Assembly: GCF_000427685.1 (NCBI RefSeq)
Contig: NZ_KE386573.1
Span: 3,146,938-3,210,937, forward strand
Origin: Haloplanus natans DSM 17983
GTDB lineage: Archaea > Halobacteriota > Halobacteria > Halobacteriales > Haloferacaceae
DNA: 64,000 nt
Direction of reading: 5' to 3'
The notes below the pieces were generated by a model. The model searched no databases and was not told where the DNA came from. It saw nothing but the letters and a program-made list of their open reading frames with translations. The stretch's first letter is position 1. Every line of letters begins with the position of its first letter. The translations under genes were made by a program, and so were the position numbers. Shown in pieces: positions 1 through 10,408 of this stretch.

Positions 1-584
1 CGGCGAGATCCGACGGGGAGACGGCCACGGTGCTCGTCGTCGACGACGAACCCCGCGTCTGTCAAGCGTTCGAACTCTGGCTCTCGGAGTCATACGGCGT
101 CGAGACGGCCACGGACGGCGAGACGGCGCTTGCACTGCTGGACGGCGACGTGGACGTGATCCTGCTGGACCGCCACATGCCGGGGCTGTCGGGCGACGAG
201 GTGCTCGAACGGATCCGGGAGGGGGCGCACGATCCGCGGGTGGCGATGGTGACCGCCGTCGATCCGGACTTCGACATCGTCGAGATGCCGTTCGATCACT
301 ACGTCTCGAAGCCGGTCGACGGGAGCGAACTGGAGGCCGTGATCGAACAGTTGCTCGAACTCGACCAGTACGACGACCACGTCACCGATCTCTACGGCGT
401 CACCGAGAAGATCGTGACGCTGGAGGCGGAGAAAACACGGTCGGCGCTCGCGGACAGCGACGAGTACGCCGCCCTCGTCGACCGACGGGAGCGACTGGAG
501 GCCGAGATGGCCGACATCGTGGCGTCGATGGACGACGAGGGCATCGGTCGGCTGTTCGACGTGGCGACGGGCGACGATGGATAG
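1..584 (+). CDS. HalX-domain response regulator, 5' partial
   Basis: This is a receiver (CheY-like) domain followed by a coiled C-terminal HalX domain, an architecture typical of haloarchaeal response regulators. The receiver starts with VLVVDDEP (acidic pair DD), carries the phospho-acceptor in VILLDRHMPG, and has the conserved lysine in YVSKPVDG. The C-terminal ~70 residues (ITEKIV-like start, then REELEAEM-type helix) match the HalX helical hairpin. The frame stays open to the window edge (residues ARSDGETAT before the first VLVV), so the true start lies upstream; a GTG at position 30 would begin inside the first beta strand and is unlikely. No DNA-binding domain follows, so output is probably by protein contact. 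Confidence 0.9.
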   Translation, partial: ARSDGETATVLVVDDEPRVCQAFELWLSESYGVETATDGETALALLDGDVDVILLDRHMPGLSGDEVLERIREGAHDPRVAMVTAVDPDFDIVEMPFDHYVSKPVDGSELEAVIEQLLELDQYDDHVTDLYGVTEKIVTLEAEKTRSALADSDEYAALVDRRERLEAEMADIVASMDDEGIGRLFDVATGDDG

Positions 585-589
585 ACGGG

Positions 590-1732
590 CTACCGCCCCA
601 CCGTCGCCAGCAGGTCGTCGATCCGGTCGATGGCCGTCTCGATGGCGTCGGCGTCGGTGGCGTAGGAAAAGCGGAGATACTCGGCCGCCTCGTCGCCGAA
701 GTCGACGCCGGGCGTGACCGCGACGCCCGCCTCCAGAAAGAGGTCGGCCACGTCGAGGGCGTCGCCCGGCAGGTCGCTCACGTCCGCCAGGAGGTAGTAC
801 GCTCCCTGGGGCGTGTAGCCGAGGTCTATCCCCCAGTCCTCGACGGCGTCGACCAGCAGGTCGCGGCGCTCGCGGTAGGTCGCCCGAACCTCGTCGAGTC
901 GGTCGGCGGGCGTCTCCAGGGCCGCGACGCCCGCGTCCTGCACGAAGTTCGGGGCGCAGATGAGCACGTTCTGGGCGAGGCGGTTCACCGCCTCGACGTA
1001 GTCGGGCGGGACGATCACCCAGCCCAGGCGCCAGCCCGTCATCGCGAAGCGCTTCGAGAAGCCGTCGAGGACGAACGCGTCGTCGGTGTACTCCAGAACG
1101 GTGTGCTCCGTGGCGTCGTAAGAGAGGCCGTGGTACACCTCGTCGACGACGGGGGTGGCGCCGGCGTCGGCGGCCACGTCGACGAGCCCCGAGAGCGTCT
1201 CGCCGTCCATCACCGCGCCGGTGGGGTTGGCGGGCGAGTTCAGGAGGAGGGCACGGGTGTCGGGCCCGACGGCGGCCGCGAAGTCGTCGACTCGGGGCTG
1301 GAACCCCTCGCTCGCGTCGAGGGGCACGGTCGTCACCTCGCCGTCGGCGACGCGCACGAAGTTGGGGTAGCAGGCGTAGTGGGGGTCGGTCAGGACGACC
1401 TCGTCGCCGGAATCGACGAGGGCGGCCATCGCGAGAAAGAGGCCGGGCGAGGTGCCGGGGGTGACGACCACGCGGTTGGGGTCGACGGCGACGCCGTACG
1501 TGCGGTCGTAGTAGGTGGCGATGGCGCGGCGGAGCGCGGGCTTGCCCCGTGCGGCGGTGTAGTTCGTGTGGCCCGCCCGGAGCGAGTCGACGGCCGTCTC
1601 GATCACGCGGTCGGGGGGCGAGAAGTCCGGTTCACCGACTTCGAGGTGGATCACGTCGTCTCGTTCGTTCGCCCGTTCGAGCACGTCCATCGCCATGAAC
1701 GGGGTCACGTCGGCGGCACGCTGGGAGACCAT
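590..1732 (-). CDS. pyridoxal-phosphate aminotransferase, class I/II (aspartate aminotransferase-like)
   Basis: This is a 380-residue fold-type I aminotransferase. The PLP Schiff-base lysine is K227 in the motif GFSKRFAMTGWRLGW, the pyridine-nitrogen aspartate lies in PVVDEVYHGL (D197), the phosphate/aspartate-binding NPTG is at 169-172, and the substrate-carboxylate arginine is in YLRFSYA near the C-terminus. Length and motifs match archaeal AspB-type transaminases, but substrate (aspartate, alanine or aromatic amino acid) cannot be read from sequence. The gene converges on the HalX regulator, leaving only a few bases between the two stops. Confidence 0.93.
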   Translation of the reverse strand: MVSQRAADVTPFMAMDVLERANERDDVIHLEVGEPDFSPPDRVIETAVDSLRAGHTNYTAARGKPALRRAIATYYDRTYGVAVDPNRVVVTPGTSPGLFLAMAALVDSGDEVVLTDPHYACYPNFVRVADGEVTTVPLDASEGFQPRVDDFAAAVGPDTRALLLNSPANPTGAVMDGETLSGLVDVAADAGATPVVDEVYHGLSYDATEHTVLEYTDDAFVLDGFSKRFAMTGWRLGWVIVPPDYVEAVNRLAQNVLICAPNFVQDAGVAALETPADRLDEVRATYRERRDLLVDAVEDWGIDLGYTPQGAYYLLADVSDLPGDALDVADLFLEAGVAVTPGVDFGDEAAEYLRFSYATDADAIETAIDRIDDLLATVGR

Positions 1733-1796
1733 CGGTGGCGGGGTAGGAAAGCGAGCGATGAATACGCTCCGGTCCGGCGGCGAAGCGTCCGTCGGC

Positions 1797-3788
1797 TCAG
1801 TCGTACGATTCGGTCAGGAACGGATCGAAATCGACGTTGCCGAGCACGTCGCGCCGGTCGGGATCGGTCGTCGACGGGGGATTGCCGGTCGCCACCTCGG
1901 GGCCGGCCGGATCACCCCACCAGTTGTCGGTGGCGTCGAGTTCGCTCCCGTCGGCGTTGTTGACGCCGAAGGGCGCGAGCAGGTTGTTCCGGTTGAGGGC
2001 GACGCCGCTCGCGTCGCCGTCGATTTTGACCGCCTCGCCGCGGAACTGCACGTCGCTCGTCACGTCCGTGACCGTGTTCTCGACGACGGCGACGTTCGTG
2101 GTCGGATCGGACGTGATGTTGATCCCCTGAGCGAAGGTGAACGAGTAGCTGGTCGCGTCGTCGGTGTCGTCGGAGTCGACCGACGGAGACGCGAGCAGGT
2201 CGGTCACGTAGTTGCCCGCGACGGTGACGTTCTCCGCCGGCGGATTGAGGATGATCCCGATGGGGGCGATGTCGCTTTCGAGGTCGCGGACGACGTTGTT
2301 CGCGATGGTCGAGTCGGCGATCGAGGTGTCGTCGACGAAGATGCCGTTGACGGTCGGGAAGCCCGCGTTCGCCCCGATTTCGTTCGACAGGTTCTCGACC
2401 AAGTTGTTCTCGATCGTCAGATCCTCGTGGGCGCCGCCCTGCGCGATGATACCCGTCACGCCGAGGTTGCCAAACGGCCCCACATCGCGGATGCGGTTGT
2501 TACGGACGGTGACGCCGCTGGAGGGGCCGGTCACCTTGATCCCGAGCAATCCGCCGGGATACGTCACCTCGAACCGTTCGAACGTCACGTCGTCGGCCGT
2601 GATATCGACGGCAGCACCCGTCTTCGCGTCCGTCCGCGCGATCGTCGCCCGCGGCCCGACGGAGCGGAGCGTCAGCCCGGGCGTGTCGACGACGAGCGGG
2701 TCGCCCGACACCTCGAACCGATCGGCCGCCACCTCGACGGTGTCGCCCTCGTCAGCGGCGTTGATGGCCGCCTGCAGCGACTCGCCCGACTCGACGTAGG
2801 CGTCCGCGGTGCCGTTGTGCCGGCACTGCTCGGTGTAGAACCCGAGGTCGAAGGTCGCCTCGTCGCTCTGTACCTCGTTGCCGTGATCGATCGGGAGCCA
2901 CCAGACCACCGAGACGTAGTGGCCCTCGCCGGACTCGGCGGTGCCGCCGGCGAAACAGGGGCGGCCGGAGCCACCGCCGGTTTCGGCGTCGATGTCGCCC
3001 GCGAGCGGAATACCGTCGCCACTCCTCGCGAGTGTCAGGAACTCCCGGAGGGTGAACTGGGTCGCGGGCTGGGGGACAGCGCTGTTGGGGTCCGGTTCCG
3101 GAAGGAGGTTCGCCGCCGGGTCGGCCGCCGCGAGATCACGGGTGGTACCGACGCCGAAGGCGACTTGGATCGCGTCGAGGAGTTCGACGAGTGCCGGATT
3201 CGTCGCCCCCGCGTCGCCGTACTCGTCCGGGTCGTCGGCCTCGGGTTCGGTCTGGTCCGCCTCGGCGGCACGCTCCAGTCCGCCGGTCAACCAGAGTTTG
3301 CCGGGGTTGTCACAGAGCTGGAACCGGAACAGGCCGAAGCCGAAGTCGCCGGGTTTCACGTCCGCGAGGTCGATCAGCGGCGCGCCGGTCGCGTCGGCGT
3401 CGTCGTCGGTACAGAGGTCTGCCGCACTGCCGTAGATGCCGCCGTTGCCCTGCTCTTGGCGGGTGGCGTTGAGGAATCCCGGTCCGTCGTCGACGACGAG
3501 TTCGATGGCCTCGCCGTCGTCGACGGTGCCCGGCGGGAGGCGGAACGTCGGCATCCCACCGTTCGGCATCCCGGCGACGGCCGCCTCGCCGTCCATCCAG
3601 TCCGAGTAGTGCTCGTCCCAGGCCACCTTCATATCGAGGGTGCCGGCGGTCAGCTGATTGTTTTCGAACGTCTCCTGATCGGAGAAGTACGCGCTCGTCC
3701 CGAGTCCGGCGCCTGCCGAGGCGACGCCGACGCTCCCCAGCGCGGCGAGTGCCTTCCGTCGTGAGAGGGTGAGGTCGTCTCGTGTCAT
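1797..3788 (-). CDS. secreted SipW-type protein with right-handed beta-helix
   Basis: This is a 663-residue exported protein. The N-terminus carries a twin-arginine-like stretch (LSRRKALAALGSVG) and, after the hydrophobic core, SAYFSDQETFENNQLTAGTLDMK, the signature of SipW-dependent (TasA/camelysin-like) signal peptides. Residues ~330-660 form a parallel beta-helix of the pectate-lyase/NosD type: AAINAADEGDTVEVAADRF, a run of NN-rich coils, and a closing DNWWGDPAGP motif. The family suggests a surface or matrix carbohydrate-binding or carbohydrate-cleaving role, but I see no catalytic signature that fixes it. It stands alone, downstream of an AT-rich ~150-bp promoter region. Confidence 0.85.
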   Translation of the reverse strand: MTRDDLTLSRRKALAALGSVGVASAGAGLGTSAYFSDQETFENNQLTAGTLDMKVAWDEHYSDWMDGEAAVAGMPNGGMPTFRLPPGTVDDGEAIELVVDDGPGFLNATRQEQGNGGIYGSAADLCTDDDADATGAPLIDLADVKPGDFGFGLFRFQLCDNPGKLWLTGGLERAAEADQTEPEADDPDEYGDAGATNPALVELLDAIQVAFGVGTTRDLAAADPAANLLPEPDPNSAVPQPATQFTLREFLTLARSGDGIPLAGDIDAETGGGSGRPCFAGGTAESGEGHYVSVVWWLPIDHGNEVQSDEATFDLGFYTEQCRHNGTADAYVESGESLQAAINAADEGDTVEVAADRFEVSGDPLVVDTPGLTLRSVGPRATIARTDAKTGAAVDITADDVTFERFEVTYPGGLLGIKVTGPSSGVTVRNNRIRDVGPFGNLGVTGIIAQGGAHEDLTIENNLVENLSNEIGANAGFPTVNGIFVDDTSIADSTIANNVVRDLESDIAPIGIILNPPAENVTVAGNYVTDLLASPSVDSDDTDDATSYSFTFAQGINITSDPTTNVAVVENTVTDVTSDVQFRGEAVKIDGDASGVALNRNNLLAPFGVNNADGSELDATDNWWGDPAGPEVATGNPPSTTDPDRRDVLGNVDFDPFLTESYD

Positions 3789-3941
3789 CAGTTCTCACAT
3801 CTATCTACGGTGCCAGTCAGTTAGCTAATGGATGCTTTGGGGCGTCCAATCGGCGGTTAATCGGACTGAGAACGTCGATCATCGGACGTCTCCGTCACCA
3901 CTCCCGTCGGGGGATAAAGGGTGATTATGTCCGGTAGCGGT

Positions 3942-5033
3942 CTACGTGCCCTCCCCCTCTGTCGGCACTCCACACAGGTTCCCGTCGTCGAACAGTTTGG
4001 CGCGGAGAAATCGGGCCCGAAAGCGGTTGGCGCCGTCGCTCGTGTCGCCGGCGCGGATATCGTCGATTCGGCCGTCGGCGACGGCGTCGATGATCTCCTC
4101 GATCTGTGCCTTCTCGCTCGGCGTGAGGTCGAAGGCGTAGGTGTGGGACTGCTCGGCTTCCATCCGGGTCCACGTGCGGGCGGTGGCGACGACGAGCGAG
4201 CACGGCTCGCGACAGGGAAAGACGCCGTCACCGCCCGGAACGTCGAGGGGCGTCTCGTCGTCGTACTCCCACTCGCGGCGCTTGCAACACTGCGAGTCGT
4301 CACAGCAGGCCTCGGCGACCCAGTTCACGTGTTCGTGGCCCTCGCCGCGGTCCCAGGTCTGGACGACGCCGTAGATGCCGGTCTGGCGCGAGACGGCTTC
4401 GTGCCAGTGGGTCACGTCGAGGGTCCCCTCGCGTTCGCGGTGCCAGTTCGCTATCGTCGCGGGGTAAAAGTCCTCGACTGCCCGGACCGCCGCGGCGGGA
4501 TCGAGGTCGGCAAACGCCCAGCCGTGACGGAGGGTCGGAGCCGTCGACAGCGGCCGGTAGTCGCCGTCGTCGTCGAACTTTCGAAGCCGACGGGCCTCGT
4601 GGGGGTCGGCGTAGGTCGATAGCGCGTCGGGGTCGGCACCGACCTCGTCGGCGTGTCGCAGGTCGTACCGGCGCCGGCCGTCGTCGGTCAGCCGAGCGGT
4701 GACGGCGACCTGCCCCCACTCGCGAGTGAGGCCGTCGCCGAGTCGTTCGTACCGCTCGGGAACGGACAGATCGGCCGCGCGCTCGACCCACCGGAGAAAC
4801 GCCCACGCGTCGTTGGCCTGTGGCGCGTGGCCGTGCCAGAACAGCCAGTTCTCGGCGTACGCGCGGTGCTCTCGGGCGGCGTCGGCGAATTCGTCTGGCG
4901 AGAGGGCCGCGTAACTCGCGTCGGGGACGGCGAGGCGGAAGTCGTCGCCCTCGCGTGTGACCCGTAGCCCGTCGAAGTCGACGCCGTCGGCCGCCGCCTC
5001 GCGCAGGGCGTCGACCGGCGTCGGGGTCGGCAT
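3942..5033 (-). CDS. DR2241 family protein with 4Fe-4S cysteine cluster
   Basis: This 363-residue protein matches the DR2241 family, known as partner or fusion of long CbiX chelatases. The C-terminal third holds a cysteine-rich segment (CCDDSQCC at ~243-250, then CREPC at ~274-278) expected to bind an iron-sulfur cluster. I chose the ATG giving MPTPTPVDAL because it begins one base after the TGA of the upstream CbiX gene, a spacing typical of translational coupling; a longer frame would run inside CbiX. The role is probably accessory to cobalt or iron insertion, or to redox chemistry, in the cobalamin/siroheme pathway. The exact biochemical function is not established. Confidence 0.82.
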   Translation of the reverse strand: MPTPTPVDALREAAADGVDFDGLRVTREGDDFRLAVPDASYAALSPDEFADAAREHRAYAENWLFWHGHAPQANDAWAFLRWVERAADLSVPERYERLGDGLTREWGQVAVTARLTDDGRRRYDLRHADEVGADPDALSTYADPHEARRLRKFDDDGDYRPLSTAPTLRHGWAFADLDPAAAVRAVEDFYPATIANWHREREGTLDVTHWHEAVSRQTGIYGVVQTWDRGEGHEHVNWVAEACCDDSQCCKRREWEYDDETPLDVPGGDGVFPCREPCSLVVATARTWTRMEAEQSHTYAFDLTPSEKAQIEEIIDAVADGRIDDIRAGDTSDGANRFRARFLRAKLFDDGNLCGVPTEGEGT

Positions 5034-5034
5034 C

Positions 5035-5883
5035 TCAGTCACCACCCGCGGCAGCGTGAGTGCGGTCGGGCGCGACGCCGGCGCCGGCGTCCGCCGCACG
5101 TTCGAGGATCACGTCGGCGAGCAACGCCTCGGTGCCGATGGCGCCGGCGTACCAGATGTCGTGGCCGTCGAGTCGCGTCGGCACCGCGTAGCCGCCGTCA
5201 GCGGCGATGCCCATGTCGGCTGGGATATCCTCCTGGGTGTGGTAGCCGTCGGCGATAAACAGTGGCACGACGACGATATCGTCGCTCTCGAAGTGATCGG
5301 TCACGTCGTCGATCTCGGGCGGTTCGTCCATGAACAGCGCCCGGACCTCGTCGAACCGGCCGCGGGAGCGAACCCGGTCGGCGTGGTACTGGATGGCTTT
5401 CGCGGAGTTCTCGTTGCGCTTGGTGCCGTGACCGACGACGGCGAGGGCGGCGCCCGCGCCCACGTCCGGATCGCCCGTCACCGTCTCGGCCCGGCGAACG
5501 ATCACGTCCGTCATCGCGTCGTGTGTCCCCACCGGCCCACAGTAGTGGACGGTCTTGTTCACGTCCGCGGGCGCACAGGTGACGAAGTCGGCGCTCGTCC
5601 CGTTCGAGTCCCAGTCCGCAGCGTCGAAATCGAGACGGAGTTCGCGGGGGATCACCTCCTCGGTGAAGTAGCCCTCGCTGACGAAGAGGGGGACGACGTA
5701 CACCTCGTCGGCGGTCACCGTCCGGAGGGCGTTTCGGAGTGACGGCTCCTCCTTCCAGTAGGCCTCGCGGACCTCGCCGAACGCCCCGGCGGACCGGATC
5801 GTGTCGGCGTGGTCCTGCGCCGGCGCGCTGGACCGTGGATTCAGGTGTGAGCCGTGGGCGACGATCAACAGTGCCTCGCTCAT
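5035..5883 (-). CDS. cbiX: sirohydrochlorin chelatase, long CbiX type
   Basis: This 282-residue protein has two tandem chelatase halves. Each begins with a metal/tetrapyrrole-binding histidine motif: LLIVAHGSHLN at residue ~5 and LAVVGHGTKRNEN at ~150. Each half also has the VPLF(V/I)A-E/D-GY(F/H)T-E/Q-E strand-turn pattern typical of CbiX. The enzyme inserts Co2+ (or Fe2+ for siroheme) into sirohydrochlorin in the cytosol. I use the ATG giving MSEALLIVAHG because the extra 35 upstream residues lie across a TATA-like box. It heads a two-gene operon with the DR2241 gene. Confidence 0.92.
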   Translation of the reverse strand: MSEALLIVAHGSHLNPRSSAPAQDHADTIRSAGAFGEVREAYWKEEPSLRNALRTVTADEVYVVPLFVSEGYFTEEVIPRELRLDFDAADWDSNGTSADFVTCAPADVNKTVHYCGPVGTHDAMTDVIVRRAETVTGDPDVGAGAALAVVGHGTKRNENSAKAIQYHADRVRSRGRFDEVRALFMDEPPEIDDVTDHFESDDIVVVPLFIADGYHTQEDIPADMGIAADGGYAVPTRLDGHDIWYAGAIGTEALLADVILERAADAGAGVAPDRTHAAAGGD

Positions 5884-5904
5884 CGTCGGGGCGTACGCCC
5901 GTGA

Positions 5905-5920
5905 CACCCTTATACTGCTT
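5905..5920 (-). promoter_or_regulatory. TATA-like promoter element of cbiX
   Basis: Read on the minus strand, the sequence AGTATAAGGGTG lies 25-35 bp before the cbiX ATG. This is the usual spacing for a leaderless haloarchaeal transcript, and it supports the chosen start. Inferred from position and AT content only. Confidence 0.5.
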
Positions 5921-6302
5921 GTTGTACCGAGGTCCGGGCCGTCGCGCCAGCGTGCCCGGAAAGGGTTGGACCGTCGGTAAGAAGCCATCCGGGCGCGGAC
6001 GGAGAGTCGATCGTGGGAATTCGTAGCGATCCATAGAACAATATATACGGGCAGTAACTGTGATTATTTTTTATGTATCTCAACATTTAATTCGTAGCAG
6101 CCCGACAATTCGATGGAGGCGGCCGGGGTCGGCAGGCTCTGGGATCGGGTGACACCCGACTCGCGACATGCCAGTAACCGATCAGGTATCAACCCACCCT
6201 GTCCACGAAAGCTTTGTCGCCGTCTCCGTCTTCTCGACCGGACGAGCGCCGGCCACGACGCGCCGTGTTACGGAAAATACGAGGCGAAAGCCTCGCTCTT
6301 CG
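5921..6302. other. intergenic stretch without a convincing gene
   Basis: No ORF here has plausible composition. It includes an AT-rich island (about 6035-6090) with an ATATATA element, GTAACTGTGATT and a T-run, which could be a promoter or terminator for a lost gene. It leads into the palindrome at 6303. Confidence 0.5.
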
Positions 6303-6380
6303 TACTGTCGGCTGTGACTGTTTCAAGATATTCGCCATCCCAAGATGGCGAATATCTTGATTGACTTACAGCCGGCAGTA
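6303..6380 (+). repeat. palindromic repeat, family A (copy 1)
   Basis: The centre is a perfect 16-bp inverted repeat (CAAGATATTCGCCATC and its complement, loop CCAA). Outside it come the asymmetric boxes GTGACTGTTT on the left and TTGACTTAC on the right, then a second pairing segment, TACTGTCGGCTGT against ACAGCCGGCAGTA (12 of 13). The same box order recurs at 8842, 11228 and 48231, although the inner arm sequence here is completely different. Confidence 0.8.
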
Positions 6381-6489
6381 TCAGGGGCATGGCGAGAGCG
6401 AAGCTCTCGCTGCAACCGAAAAGCTTCGCGTTTTCGAGCACGTTTCGAGTGGGACGACCACGATTGGTCGGGGCAACCACACCCTCACG

Positions 6490-6548
<59 letters not shown>

Positions 6549-6556
6549 GCCCGACG

Positions 6557-8617
<2,061 letters not shown>

Positions 8618-8841
8618 CCCCTAATTAATCGGGCGTTTTTCGGTATTAACCAGGAATTATCGGGGCGATTGCATGATTCACCAAGTGAATCGACGGGGGT
8701 CGCGACGACGGGCGAGTCGCGAGCACAGACCGCTGTTGGCCCGCCGAGCTCACCGCCACCCGTCGACCCACTTCAGCGTCCGGTCCGCGTAGAACCAGGA
8801 CGGCACCCGGTCGGGCGGCGTCAGCGGGACGCGCTGGGAAC
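8618..8841. other. intergenic region upstream of the truncated surface-protein gene
   Basis: An AT-rich patch (8605-8670: CTAATTAATCGGGCGTTTTTCGGTATTAACC) is followed by GC-rich sequence with no credible ORF on either strand. It could contain degraded 5' coding sequence, but I see no signal peptide or NosD coil in it. Confidence 0.4.
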
Positions 8842-8925
8842 TATAGTAGCGTTCGTAAGTCATCGCACATCTGATCCCACGCAGTCTGGCGATCAGGTGT
8901 GCAAACAGTTCCAAACGCTACTATA
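8842..8925 (-). repeat. palindromic repeat, family A (copy 2)
   Basis: The terminal arms TATAGTAGCGTT and AACGCTACTATA are perfectly complementary. Read on the minus strand, GGAACTGTTTGC is followed by the arm ACACCTGATC, a loop, its partner GATCAGATGTGC, then GATGACTTACG. The order and the two unpaired boxes match copies at 6303, 11228 and 48231. Confidence 0.8.
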
Positions 8926-8938
8926 AAAAAAGCGGCGC

Positions 8939-9163
8939 CTACCGCACTCCGGTGTTGCACGTGTCCACGCCCAGTACCGCGTACAGTCCGCAGAAACTGG
9001 TCAACCCGGTCGCGAGCAAAACGAGTGCCGCCACGCCGAGAACGGGCGACAGCACGGGCGGGAGCGAGAGCGCGCCCAGCAGGATGGCCAGCGAGACGAG
9101 TCCGGCGATGGCCCCGAGTCCGATTCTGACGGTCCGATCGGTCGCGCCGACGTTCGGTTGCAT
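8939..9163 (-). CDS. YgaP-like (DUF2892) small membrane protein
   Basis: This 74-residue protein has two hydrophobic helices (LGAIAGLVSLAILLGALSL and LGVAALVLLATGLTSFCGLYAVLG) after the family-typical start QPNVGATDRTVRIGLG, and ends in CGLYAVLGVDTC. This fits DUF2892/YgaP inner-membrane proteins, often linked to rhodanese or thiol metabolism but of unknown precise function. The ATG at 9163 is preferred over the longer frame because the family motif begins immediately after it. Confidence 0.85.
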   Translation of the reverse strand: MQPNVGATDRTVRIGLGAIAGLVSLAILLGALSLPPVLSPVLGVAALVLLATGLTSFCGLYAVLGVDTCNTGVR

Positions 9164-9451
9164 ACCCGTAGTATGCACGCAGTTCACAATAACACTTCGC
9201 CGTTTCTCGGTGTTCGGTGTCGGCGTAGGCTGCCCCGGTGTCGAGAACCACCGCACTGCCCGCGGATTCTGATAACCCGGCGTCCGCTCGGCCGCGTGTC
9301 AGCCGACTGGAGTCGTGTGTGTCGATCGTATCGAAGCGCAACACTGGTGGGGACGGGCGGCCCGTCACGCGTGCGCCGGGAGACGAAGGGACGGGACGTG
9401 TCATCGCACCGGGCCGGAACGGTATTGTGTCGTGTCGCCGTAGCTTCGGCC

Positions 9452-9649
9452 GTGTCCGATCGGAGCATCGTCGACCTGATCGAGGACTGGCAGACGGGGT
9501 TTTTTCTCGTGGTCGGGAGCGCCGTCGTCGGAATTCTCGTCGGACTCGTGGGTCGATCGGTCGCCGGACCGCCCGGCTTCGTGATCGGCATTCCCGTCGG
9601 CGCGATGCTGGGCTTTCTCGCGTACTCGTATCTCCGGTACGGGCGGTAA
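9452..9649 (+). CDS. small two-helix membrane protein
   Basis: This is a 65-residue protein starting at GTG (MSDRSIVDLIEDW). It has two hydrophobic segments, FFLVVGSAVVGILVGLVGRSVA and FVIGIPVGAMLGFLAYSYL, joined by a short polar turn. Gly-rich helix packing suggests a small integral protein. I do not recognise a named family. The start is inferred from the acidic N-terminus and from lack of coding character upstream; an alternative start further 5' in the same frame cannot be excluded. Confidence 0.6.
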   Translation: MSDRSIVDLIEDWQTGFFLVVGSAVVGILVGLVGRSVAGPPGFVIGIPVGAMLGFLAYSYLRYGR

Positions 9650-9711
9650 GTGTCGGGAACGGCCGTCGACCCCCCCGCCCCACATATGTGTCAGCTCGTC
9701 GGATCGAACCT

Positions 9712-10389
9712 ATGGACCACGACATCAGTCACCGGCCGTCGTACGCCCAGCTAACCCTCTCGCTCGACGCCGGCGAGTCGGTCCGCGCCGAGGCCGGCGC
9801 GATGGTGAGTTACACCGGCGATATCGACGTCGAGACCGGGGCCGACGGGGGGCTGTTGCAGTCGCTCTCGCGGTCGGTGTTCGGCGGCGAGTCGTTTTTC
9901 ATGAACACCTTCACCGCAAACGGCGCGAGCGAACTGAGCCTGGCGCCGGCGCTCTCCGGTGACGTGCAACACCACGACCTGACCGACGAGACGCTGTTCG
10001 TCCAGTCCACGTCCTTTCTCGCTTCGGACCCGGACATCGAAGTCGACACGAAGTTCGGGGGCGGGAAGACCTTCTTCGGCGGCGAGGGTCTGTTCCTGCT
10101 GAAACTCACGGGAACGGGACCGGCCTTCATCTCCAGTTACGGCGCCATCGACCAACACCGCGTCGAATCCGGCGAGACACGCGTCGTCGACACCGGCCAC
10201 GTCGTCGCGTTCGAGGAGTCGCTGGACTTCAAGGTGCGGCGCGTCGGCGGCCTCAAGTCGACGCTGTTCAGCGGAGAGGGGCTGGTCTGTGCGTTCAGCG
10301 GCGAGGGGACCGTCTGGACTCAGAGCCGGAGTCCGGACGCCTTCCTGTCGTGGCTCGTCCCGAAGCTGCCGACGAACGGATCGAACTGA
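9712..10389 (+). CDS. AIM24 / TIGR00266 family protein
   Basis: This 225-residue all-beta protein matches the AIM24 family. Recognisable elements are YAQLTLSLDAGESVRAEAGAMVSYTG at the start, GESFFMNTFTANG, FVQSTSFLASDPDIEVDTKFGGGKTFFGGEGLFLLKLTGTG in the middle, and FSGEGLVCAFSGEGTVWTQSRSPDAFLSWL at the end. The bacterial/archaeal members are cytosolic and of unknown function; the yeast relative is mitochondrial. The gene is monocistronic, and its 3' end lies 20 bp from the convergent aldolase gene. Confidence 0.88.
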   Translation: MDHDISHRPSYAQLTLSLDAGESVRAEAGAMVSYTGDIDVETGADGGLLQSLSRSVFGGESFFMNTFTANGASELSLAPALSGDVQHHDLTDETLFVQSTSFLASDPDIEVDTKFGGGKTFFGGEGLFLLKLTGTGPAFISSYGAIDQHRVESGETRVVDTGHVVAFEESLDFKVRRVGGLKSTLFSGEGLVCAFSGEGTVWTQSRSPDAFLSWLVPKLPTNGSN

Positions 10390-10408
10390 CCGCCAACGGA
10401 GGGGAGCC

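Noticed and set aside
1566-3764. 732-codon plus-strand frame opposite the SipW-type gene
   Set aside because: Same reason: antisense shadow of a GC-rich gene with no recognisable domain.
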